In this document: piece after piece, positions 27,301 to 39,300 of the stretch
How the letters are laid out: every line of letters begins with the position of its first letter
Numbering within the stretch: the stretch's first letter is position 1
Origin: Phoronis australis
Lineage: Eukaryota > Phoronida > Phoronidae
DNA: 64,000 nt
Reading direction: 5' to 3'
Assembly (NCBI GenBank): GCA_002633005.1
Contig: NMRA01000133.1
Span: forward strand, 75,203 to 139,202
The notes under the pieces: generated by a model
Seen by the model: only the letters and a program-made list of their open reading frames with translations
What the model was told of the DNA's origin: nothing
Database searches by the model: none
Translations under genes and position numbers: made by a program

Positions 27301-30300
27301 ACTTGCCAACTGTTCAATCACAACAAACTTCCAAATTTTACATATTGGATAATTGGTCAATTTTTAGTCGAGTCTACAGTTGAGGTTGGTGATCTCAGAC
27401 CCAGAAAACAACAAAAAATCCAATGACATGAATGTGTATCAAGATAAAGCTAAATAAGTCTGTATGACTGTTGGTGACTGCATCTACAGGAAGTCTGTGT
27501 TTGTAAAGTAAAACAAGAACGCAGCCATTTAATTCTATGCTTGTATTAAAAGTGCGATGGTATTAAGTAAAAGCTTATTGCAAATATACTTCACAGCTCA
27601 CCTGATCTTGGACAGTTTCTGAAGAACAATGCTCAGTTTCTCTCGCACCTTCGCGTCCTGATTACTGGGTCGGAGAACAAGTGAGCAGGCCTGGAACCAG
27701 CGTTCGTTGCTACAGCTTTCTAGAAATCCCTGAAGTGACAGCGACTCAATGGACATTTGGAGGAAAACGTCGATGGTGTCCGACAACAGTGCCTAGAAAA
27801 ATTGAGGCAAAGGTGAATAGCAGAGTGGTGATAGGAAAGGAAAAATCAATCAGGACTTGATACTAAGTTAAAAACATGTACAGCCATACAATATACCTCA
27901 AAGAGAATTTCAGGCCAAAAAGCAGAACTTGTTCTACTCTGTGGTCTTTCTGAAAATTGATACGAGTCTTAAGTGAATACATTTCAAAGCATCTGCATAG
28001 CTTTTCAAAAAAGAAAATAAACTTTGCTAAAAAACAATATGGGTGGGTGTTTCAATTTCTTTAAACAGTGAGGCGCAGGTCTTAGAATGAGTCGCCCACA
28101 GGACCAGAACCAATCCGGCTTTACCAGCTTTTTATTCCCCAGTATCTGAAAAACTGCAATCAATGAGATAATAATAATAATTTCAATACAAAACCATGTA
28201 ACATTTAAAAGCAACTCGTCATTAAAAACAACGACGTCAGTGGTATTCCTTTGGAGACTCTTTGAGGGCCAACAGTCTTATGAACTTTTGACACCTCAAG
28301 ACTAAACTGGTAAGTCTTATAAACCTGGGATCGGATCCAATGTGTACATACAGTCAATCTCATTTCTATGGCCACGATCCTGGATTAATGCTTGAATCCT
28401 CTCCTTCCGTAATACAATCACATTTAATGCACATTCACACATTTTCTTAGTCACACGAAGTGCTTTCTTAGAAAACCATAGTTTCAGCTTGGGTTTTATA
28501 TTACAAAAATGATTGCACGGTGGTCTGGTACAGGTTGTGCGCAGGTTGTGCATGTGGGCCCATTGCACTGATCACCTGGAACCATTTTTATGCTTTATTA
28601 ATATATACGGTAAAGTCTCACCAATTTAGGACACAATATGGCGGACAAGTGAAATTTATGTTTTCATTTGTTTAATAAAAGATAAGTAGCACCAAATGAA
28701 TGCTGTACCACTTTAAATGTCTACGTCATACCTACCTTCAGACAATGTTACCAGCAACTGTGGACATTCAAAACAATATTAGAAGAGTTTGAAAACTGAA
28801 AAAAAAAAATTTTGGCTATTATTTTTGTCCGAAATTGGTGAGATTTTACCGTAGTTAAAATCGAGCTGATTAGCAAGAGACCTGACTCAAGGGTCTAGTA
28901 GTGTGCCCTGGTGGGACTCTAACCCACGACCTTGAGTGCCACACTGCCTCCTCAGGTTTGAATCCTTTATTTTTGGACCCTTTATTTCTGGCTCCTCAAT
29001 ACGTTGCGTTACCCTTCCTCATTACACACAGACTGAGTGGCATATACGCCCCAACGGGAAAATTTGAGGCCGTAATCAGGACTTATTCAAGTTTGAAGTT
29101 TGCAACTTTGGCTTGGTAACTCATCACATGTTTAGCACACAATGTGGCCGACAAGAGAAATTCTATTTCGTCAAATTTCTCCACAAAAATAAAAAGTAAA
29201 AAATATTCAGTAGATAACTTGCACAGCTGGTACTGTGTAGATATAAAACTTTTTTGATAATGTTCCCACTATTTGTAAGAAGAAAATGGAAAATGACGAT
29301 TTTTGTATTAACTTTTGTGCAAAGTGGAGAATCGCCATAGCGACCGGGAGGAACTAAAATATGCATAGTCTCATTAAATTGTGAATATGCAAATGAAGTT
29401 CTAATTTAAAAAAAACCCTGGATCCGCCAGTGTGCTGGAAACCATCTGAGAACCAATCTTACAAAAGTCTTGTTTGTGAAACCATTTTTATGTAAATGAA
29501 TACGGTAATATTTCATGTTACACTAATGAAACAAGGCAGTTTTTTATTATTTGTTTATTTCACTAACAAACAACAATTGCGTAACATTTGGAATTATTAG
29601 GGTTTTTATATCTTCACACGTTTTTAAGTGTATCAGTTGTAGTATTTTCTTTAAAACCACAATTTATTTACAAATTGTTTCTTTCCTGATTATACTTGTA
29701 CACAGTTCTCCAGGAAGTCAATAGGTGGTGTTTGCTACAAATTTAAATATTCAGTTTTAATAAGACATACCGGTAGCATCTTTAAAACTTCCAGATAAAA
29801 GCGTAAAATATTAACAATGGGTAAACATATTCCAACAAAAACTGTCAATGACTGTACCAACGACTGTACCAACGACTGTACCAACGACTGTACCAACGAC
29901 TGTACCAACGACTGTACCAAATTCAATTAAAATCAAGAATGACATTCAGGTAAACGCAGGTGTTTCCTTAGAAACAGAAAATAAGAAATTTACTAGATTT
30001 GCCCAAAAATTACAACTTAGAAAAATTGGTAAAAGATCGACATGTGATCAAACTGAAAACAATGATCAGGCAAACATGATAACACACAGCTAATGTAATT
30101 GTTCGAGTCAGGAGCAATAAATGAGATTTCCTAACTGACAAGCATATGGAGTGTAAAGAACTAACACGTGCAAAATCAAGACAAATGTAATTTTTTTGTT
30201 AATACAAATCAATTTTGTGCGGCGAGTATAAATATTAATGTGGAGTTGATACTGCGATTGAGACAACAGGCAAGAAAATACCTTAATTGATGTTCTTTAA

Positions 30301-33300
30301 GGCACTGTTAAGCCTCTGTACGTCAACAGAGCAGAGGAAATTCGATTTGACTTGTAGCGTTAATTTCAGAAATGAGGAATTACAGAAATGAACTGCCACA
30401 CTCAACGGCCATGAATTACAATTAATCCGCACGCGCGGTTGTGTATGTTGGCATGGATGGTGAAATTCACGACAGGTCTCGATGAATGAGTCCCTCGACG
30501 GTAACAAATCGACGACAAGGTACACTCCTGATCATGGAGTTAATCTGATGTGATTAACCATTTGCTTAAAGTACAAGAGAAAAGATCACGCATTTCTGAA
30601 CAAATGCAAATCATTTGCTGCAAGACAATAAGGCTGATTCTAACAGCATAAAATTAGTAAAAAGAGCTATCAAACCTTCCATTACAGGTTTTATATTTCT
30701 TAGTTAATTATATTTCATGAACATTACTTTAATTTTTTATTTTATTGCATTTTTAATTTAATTGTATTTTTATTTTATTGTATTTTTATTTCATTGTATT
30801 TTTATATCAATATGTTTATAGTTTGTGAAATGAAAGTCAAACTGAAGTGTTAACATTATGTCTACTAGTTTGTAAACATTCTTATCATAAAATATTCAAT
30901 AACTAAAACAACACATATTGATGGTTTTCTTGATCAGCCATAGGAGTTGGTCAACCTAATGCAATACTAAAATAAACATAAATTGCATCTGTTGAAGTTC
31001 AGTTGGTTTATCGCAAAACGACATTTATTTGAAAATATGCAATTTGCAAAAATGTTTCTGATTAAAGAAATTAATTTCCTCTTACCCTGTGGTATTGAAA
31101 GAATTTTATGATGAAATCGTGGTTACCAAGAAAGGGAAGAAATATAGTGTTGAACATTTACAAGTGTCTACTCCAACCATCACCCATAAACTGAGCAAGA
31201 CAAATAAGCTGTAGGTGGATTAATGAGGGGGGTGGGGTGGTTTTAGAGTGGGGATCGTGTCATTTTAGGAACTTCATGGATACTTTTCCTTCAAAAATTG
31301 TGGTTGGGTCTCCTCCTGGATCGTCACTACAGGCTAGACTATGGACAAACCTTCTAGGCTGACACCAATTGAAAGAACTCCATAAGCCATAGCTACAAAT
31401 GAAATAAACATATTAACCTGTAGCAATTTTGGTAGTTCTCCACTAAACGGTGATCAAACTGTCATCAGACCGCTGTAATCTGTCATACTAAACACGTGAA
31501 CAGGTCCCAGCTCTGTCCAAGTCATCACTAACATAAGTAATGTCAACACTATTGGGCTGCAATTATTTTCATAGCTGTGAAATAGTATAATGACAAAACC
31601 ATGAGGTCACAGCTGCCCCCTGGTGGTGGGCTAGGCCGACAATGGAGATTTGGATGGGATGTTTGTCTGAAATTGTATAGACAAGAGATTAAGGAGGAAT
31701 GAAGAAACAGTATTAGTCCAAGAGTGAACCATCGCCACGACAACATGCATTCACAACGTAGATGTGGAGCTATTACAATTTCTAGAGGGGGAACACATGC
31801 ATTGTCTTCCGTAACACAGAATTGAAACTCAACATCTATCATATTTATTTTTACATTCTACGGGGACTTCGTAAATTAGTTAACACACTTTCCATTAATT
31901 TTCAAACTGGTTGCAGTTAAGCTAAACTCGTCAAATCAAAATCAAGTAAAAACAGATTGTGAAGAATAGTGTGCGTAGCCGAAGACTTGAAATATCTAGC
32001 CCACTTCTCCCAAAAATTAGACCTCTTCCCAGCACACAGGTGGGTCCACTATGTTTTATGGGAGGGCAACCATAATTTTTCAAGATAAATGTCGGCATAG
32101 ACATTAATGGTTTTTTCCTTTCTGGTCAAGTCCATATGGATAGCCAGGGCCCCCGGTGCCCCCTAGAACTACCTTTGTAATATTTCTTCTTTGAAATTTC
32201 ACCCTAGCACATGGTCATCGCAGCCAAGTATCTAAGTATTTAGAGTCTTGAACCAAAGGTGTACCTTACCGTAGGGCTTTTGGCATTCTATGTTCTAGAA
32301 GTGTACCTTACCGTACGGCTTTTGGCATTCTATGTTCTAGAAGTGTATCCTAGTGAAGGGCTTTCGGCTCGAATGCATTCTACGTTCAAAAATGAAAATG
32401 CATACTCATGTACTGTACAATCTCAATCTTTTCAGGCAAAACTGACTTATTTTCTAACATTGAGGCTAGAACTGTTATTCAATTTGTAAACATGATGAAG
32501 AATGGTTAAAATTCTTAGAAGCCCTTGAAAACCTGAAGCCAGCATTAAACATGCAAGACAAAGGTCTCAGTCGCATTCTTAAGTCAGATTTCCTGCTGAA
32601 TTCTTACTCACCATCCGCATAATTTATTTACCCCTCAGTTAGTTTCTGTGACTGCCACCAGATGTTGCTCTGTTCTGTATCTTCTTGATATGTAAATTGT
32701 AAGCACAAGTGGTTGTTTGACCTAGCCTATGTTTTCGTGTGTTTGTATCATTTCAATTTAAGCTTAACAAAAAACATATGTCTGAAGTTCCGGAATCAAT
32801 AGCTCAATGTTGAATTTATGCATTTTACTGTAATCTGTGTCTACCGTAGAACAGATGATTAATGGATTAACATTCTAATCACAAGGTTTCATTTCGCCTA
32901 CTAGAACGCAACAAGCTTAAGATCATATGCAATGCATCATGTGAGATTTTCAACGCGTTTAAAGAAAAATTGTTATCCAAGCATACTATGGTACTACAAA
33001 CCTGAATTCACCGACAATACCCAATCGCTGCATTCAGTTGCAATTTCCTTATGTTCATTGCCCCCAGATAGACACGCTGTGGAAGATTGATTGAACACGA
33101 TTGTTCTGACAAATCAGTCTGGGATTGGCAAACATAACAAGTGCTTGGGAACAGATTAAGTCATCTCGCTAGAGTCGTGTTAAATGGTCTATCAAAGCGA
33201 GACAACGAGGTTGCCAAACGAAAGCTGGACAACATAATTTTGGTCCACCCTTTCACCAGCTGATCTCACGTGACTGAGTGATAATACCAGAGAACAGCCC

Positions 33301-36300
33301 ATGGAACGAATTGAAATCAAATCATGCTCAGAACATTCAAAGAAATTTGTTGTAGAAAGTAAATAAAGAAAAAAACACTTCATAAAAAGTAATAAAGCAC
33401 AAAATGTGTACACTAGAAAAAAGTATGAGTAGAGGACTTTGATTACATATGCACCCTATCCACAGGTGGATAATTTTTGAGATGTGGCGAGAGCCGAGAA
33501 ACCTGAGAACTGCCATCTACACTTCCAAGTTCCAACAGAGCTTTTGGGCCGGTAAAGCAATTGTAGGCTGGATAGTAAGCTATTCCCTGTGCATGAAATA
33601 CAAAATTCCTGAAGTACCAGCAGTGCCCTCGCTCATTCTGAGGTATTTACCCACAATGCAGTGCATCAGCAGGGCGCTCATCCTACTCCTGTCATGGTAA
33701 CCACTAGTTTACATAAAAATTGGTTTGCCATTTGTTCTTCCAATACCATTAAAATTTTGCTGTTGCATAGTTAGTTAACAGGTAGACATAAAAGATTAAA
33801 AAGCTGAGTGTGTCACTATAAGCCATACTTCACTCGTCATGTTTCAACCTCCGCAAATGAGAGCTGAATTTGGTATGTGGGAATTCTAAATTATTTCATG
33901 TTTATTCTGATCAGGTTGGTAAGTCGTCGATCTTCGAATGTATTATGTACTATTTTATCACAATCCAAAATTCTTGTCCTAAAAGACAAGAGCACTACCT
34001 TAAATGCACTCAAGTCACTCCTTTTGCATGTAATAAAATGAACTGAAACCAAAATTCTTGGACCAGCAAAAGGACAGACCCCTTACAATGACCAGTTTCA
34101 TATTTAGTTATTTGCTTTGACAAAAGAGGGTGTCACATTTCAGAATTCAACTTGCATGAAATCTGACCATCAGAGTTAAAAAGCAACACGCAGCACTAAT
34201 GTAACAGTCTCTACTGAACATCAAAAATGTGTATTTCACCTTATCAGGCATACTTTTCAGTTCAGTTACACATGATAACGATCAATTTCATGTAGACAAA
34301 GGAAGGAAACACCCTCCTAAGCCTGTCGCTAGCGAAGTGTCCGACACATACTGTCACACCCGCATGTTCACATAACAAAGGCGCACTGAGACGCAACAAA
34401 AACATTAGCATAAGAATAAATGAACAACAATTAAATAAGCATAACAGTAAATGTACTGTTGCTAACGTCCCGTCACACTAAGACTAAATGACAGTTACAC
34501 AGTAACAACCTACACAAGCATGCATGTTCACAAAATGGTGAAATTAACCATTTAATAAATTTCTGGCCGTATTGAAATACAACCATCAAATTCTGAAATG
34601 CACAGGAAAATTCATGCATGGAACAGTCCCACACAGGTACTCGACTAAGTTCCCAAAATTTTCTGCCTATTTGTGGACTGATCAAAATGCTTTCTTATGC
34701 TGCTTTAGGTTTATTACTATGGCTTTGATAAAAATAGAGAGTGAACTCTACCTTGAGTTTCTCAATATCATTGAAAATAAGTAGGGACCATTTTAATGCA
34801 ACAACCCTAATTTAAGGACAAAGTCCCTATTTACTTTCATTGAAATAATGGCTCAGTTTTTAGCTATATACATATGTGGGCATGTAAAAATCAAGTACAA
34901 AGCCCACATATCAAGTGGCTTGGTTTAAGTAATTTAGGACTAAAACATCCATTCAATTGAGAAACACTAAGATAATACGTTTCTCTTTACAAAAATCATG
35001 GGAAAGTCATTGAACAGAATAAATGTGTATAGATCAATCCGTGCGGATAGGGATGCTTTACACTGACTTCATTTCTGTACTTGAACATACAGCGCCACCT
35101 GGTAGCAGCTCATGACAACCATACAAGACTATAAACTCTTTTGAGTGTTGAGCCACTGAAGTTTTGCATACCAGACACAAAAATATTCATTGATTTGACT
35201 CAATTTCAACAAAATGGTGAAATTCAAAAACATTCATGACACTACTAAAAGTTGTCACAAGGACACGTTTGTGAATGATGTCAAAACAGATCACATCACA
35301 GAGACAACAGCAAAAAGAGAACACAGGAAATGCAGATGAAAACAATATTTCTATTAAGCAGGGGTCCTGGACTGCTGCTATGGTAGCATTCTTACCAATT
35401 TATTTTGCCCTGAAACATCATTTACCGACACAATGCTACAGCACAAGCCAAAAGTATTCAGACAAAATGACCCAGAATTCCCTATCAAAATGGCTGAACT
35501 GAAGTTGAATTCACCGTCAGAGGAGTCATCCCTCACGACTGTGAATGAAAGGTAACTCGCAGGAAAACTAACAAGGTGGCTAAGCCAAATTGTAATTAAA
35601 GCTTTGATGCTCAATAGTTATTACCAGTAATTTTTAATGATAACACGATCAGCCGCCACCATGGAAAATGGTATTTTGTCGATTACTTTTGTCTTCTACC
35701 ATTACAGATAAAGCCCTCCTAAACTTGATGATGGACATCAGCAACTACCCAGATAAACTACTTAATGCCTAGTTTATAAGTGAAAACTTATGAAAGCTTA
35801 CTGGATTTTTCTCTAAACATTTGAGGGTGATGCAACTATGGTGGGGATCACTCAGTCATTATTCTCCAAAAGGAGACAGGGTAAGTTGGTAGAGATTTTT
35901 AATTGTAAATTTGTGCATCTTGTCAAGGCTTGTGTTTGAAAGGCATGCAAATTTCAAATCAATCAGTATAACATCAGTAGTTTCCTTAAAACTTGTGTTA
36001 CTTATACTTTTAGTGAGCCAATATGTGTTGATCTACCGTTACACTCACCTTAGAGGGCTTGAAATACGCCAGCACAACAGGCGTGGCCTGGTAATAGAGG
36101 AATAAGTCCTTGCATTGTTCGTTCTTAATATCACTTTTGAGCACGTCGAACACGTGAGCCAGATGATCGACTGAAATATATCGTCAGGAATTATTACTGA
36201 TATTAGCTACCTACACAATATCAACATCTGAGTCCATTTGACAATAATCTGGAATTAAAGACAAGTTCCCATGACAACGTTAGTATCATATAACCATGTA

Positions 36301-39300
36301 AAAGTAAATAACATAAACTATGAGACCTACATCGATACAGAAGTTGTAATTAAAATTCAGACTGCACAGTCCAAGTTCTTTTTCAAGGGCATGATGGGTT
36401 GCAACAGTTAAAGGTGAAGGTCACATAGGTTTACACATATGCTACTGATATGCAGTGAACTACAGGTCATATGCCATGTGCCAGGGATTCAAGAGGCACA
36501 CACATTGATAGATGACAAAGTAAAAACTATAGCTGATCCACCAGATTGATGATTGCTGAGAACACCAATGTTCCTATTCATGCCTCAGGGGTTGGTGTGA
36601 GAAGTCGCTGTAGGAGACCAACTTTTACTAGAAACTCGACTTAAAACTGACCGAGCATATTGCGTGGAATTGGAAATTGCATGGCATGTTATTTGTCAAT
36701 TTATAAGTCAAGTCTCAAGCAGCATTTGGTGGCCATAAGCCATTCATATGTAACTCAAATGAATCTCCAAAAGGCGACCATTTGTTTTGTTTAACATCGA
36801 TGTGCGTCTTTTTATAATCATTGGACTACTGATGGACTACTATCAACCCTTCCACTATTGGACTGACGAAGGACTGCAAATATCAAACCAGACCGACGTT
36901 CCGGGTTTTTGACTACATTAATTATTAAGCCATTGAAGGTTTAACCACACCCGTGTTACAAGACTAGACCCACCTTGTGATAGAGTTTTGAGTATCACTA
37001 GCGACGACAGGAATCTGATGTGAAGAACAGGGCTCCTGAAGAACACGGCCTCCCGTGGTTTGTCGCTGCGCGTTGGTGACGACGGCGCTTCTGCATCGGT
37101 GAAACGGACAACACGGGGCTTGTAAAGCTCTTCTCCCAGTCTTCGTAAGGTCGATGTCAGACTAACCTTCTATGGAAGAAAGGGGGAGATGTAGCGAGTA
37201 TACAAACATAGTAGCTATCATCTTTTTATTTCCTTTGAAGATGGATAAAAATGGTATATTACTCATGCATGATGTTCAACAGTCTTTTCACCGACCAGTG
37301 TCAATGACGCGCGTCAATTGCCATCTTATGAACACAGCAGCGGACTACATATGGTGTCTACCTGCGATCCTTGGACACTGTCCAGATGTAACAGAGACCA
37401 GTAGATGAACTGCAGACAGGGGAGATAAATCCTGTTGTTGTTACTGGGGAAGTCTCTAAGGATGTCAACCAATGCAGGAAGAACCTACAGCAACAAATGA
37501 TCGATACATAATAAATATTTAATATGCATGGATTTAAACAGTATAATTATACGCTGCATCACTATTTGGGGGGACAGCGGTCAGTTCCACTTATGTCTTC
37601 TTCTTCTTTCAGTATGCCGAACATCAACTTGATGAAGACACAGACAGAAAAGAGACGCCACTTCCAAGAATCAAAAGTGTGTTTTCAATTAACAGGGAGG
37701 TGCTGTACGGTGCAGGAAAGCAAGTTTGTTCAGGGGACATTACGCCATTTGAAGCAATCCATTCAGCTGTAGCTTGGATGGAGTTGCACTGCAGTGGAAT
37801 ATCACAGCACTTTTTATAAATTCTGTGAAATCACCACGCCATTTAATTACAAATTCGTTTGGTAAAATATTCTGATGATTCATACAAAAAGTCCAACATT
37901 TCAAAATAATCGTGAATGAAAAATGCATCTTTGTCAACTCTTTTCAACTCGCACACCAGAATTTGAATTTGGTTCATGAACGTCGTTTTTGTACTTTCGC
38001 AACACTAAAAAATTCAGTGTAGGAATTGTGCTATTGGTAAAAACAACATCTTTACCAGATTCATATCTGTTACAACGATATGTAAACTATGTTATCCCAG
38101 TAATTGTCACTGAACATATTGTAAGGCCAAAAATTTTGATTTACTCCATAAAGCTGTCCAAATTCTCAGACAAACTCGTCTCATCAAAACGCTCAAAACA
38201 GTCGAGGCGAAATAGTCCATAACATTTAAGTTGTGTAGAGACTTCACTAAGTCGTTGGGATTTCAACGTCCATCTTGTATCAACTTCAAGACAGTAATGA
38301 AATACTTATCAAAAGTCACAAGAAAACTGCAGGCAATCAGACACTTAAGTCTTACTTTTGAGCACTTTTCTTGCGCTATCTGTAGAGATGGTGATGACTC
38401 CAGGGTCTTCGTCGATAGCGAAGGGACTGCGGAACGAAGGTGAGAATCTGAGACCCAGTCGAGTAAGACAGCCAGAACATCGTAGGTACCTGGAGCAGGC
38501 TAATGGGGGAAATACAAGGCAACAAGATCATCGAACACGGTCTTAAAGTGATATTATTGGAGAAAATTTTTTTCTGATATCAGTCTCAGCGCGAAATCAA
38601 ACTTTAACCTCTCATGTCGCATACAAACACTCAGCAGGTTGAGGTAAATCTCATTCAGTAAATGGCGCAGTGAACTCGTAAAGTCACCAGCCTCGATATC
38701 AGTGAATCTCTGGCATACAAAGGCGAGAATTGTCCATTTGTAATAAAATCACAAAAACACAACAGATTTCATTCTTATGGCTCTGGTGAAATATAGTAAC
38801 AAAAAAAGGCACATCCCATTCATCAATAATCCTAAATATTTGGTTTTTGGCCATAAAAACGTCCCCTTAACATTACTTTGAATAAAGGCTGATGTCAAGG
38901 AACGTCTTAACTTAGTCTTGGATCACATCACTTTCCAGCAACATTTTTTGCAAACTTTTGCAACCCTGGATTTCCCCAATCACCATAGTTTAGAACATCT
39001 TTCAGGGAATGAGAATTAGAGAAAAACGTCTGACACATTGTCTACGAGATTACAGGGGGTGCAATTTGCAACCCTGGATTTCCCCAATCACCAAAGCTTA
39101 GAACATCTTCAGGGCAATAATTATAGAAAAACGTCTGACACATTGTCTACAAGATGACAGGGTGTACAATATCACCTACCCTAATTATTTTTGGTCCAGT
39201 ACTTTTATTTTCTTTACCAGGAGATGAGGGCGCAGTTTTCCTCAACTTTGCCGTCACACTCTCCATACTGTTCTGCCTACTCTGTATTTCATGTTTCCTC

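Larger units (their letters stand above)
6385..27601 (-). other. CCDC138: CCDC138 last intron (21.2 kb)
   Basis: By far the largest intron. Contents: MITE (7498), short tandem duplications (6853, 12127, 14381, 19456), families B and C (15045-15760, 23785-24150), the diverged 120-bp array (19600), the 12-bp minisatellite (25825) and a weak candidate first exon at 10.4 kb. No nested gene is demonstrable. Confidence 0.85.
27793..36048 (-). other. CCDC138: CCDC138 intron between exons 11 and 12 (8.3 kb)
   Basis: Contains the complete MITE (28606), a tRNA-like fragment (28893), a related repeat (29124), minisatellites (29847, 32259) and an AT-rich array (30718). Otherwise nothing recognisable. 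Confidence 0.85.

Noticed and set aside
29418-29438. CCGCCAGTGTGCTGGAA resembles a common cloning-vector polylinker
   Set aside because: The match is short, the flanks on both sides are ordinary genomic sequence, and GGATCCGCCAGTG also fits repeat ends seen in invertebrates, so vector contamination is not claimed.
29848-30093. TVPT-repeat protein on plus and LVQS-repeat protein on minus
   Set aside because: Both frames come from a 12-bp minisatellite whose unit is a multiple of three.
35649-35700. Perfect Kozak string GCCGCCACCATGG on the plus strand
   Set aside because: It opens only a 16-codon frame inside a CCDC138 intron, with no homology or splice context; treated as coincidence.
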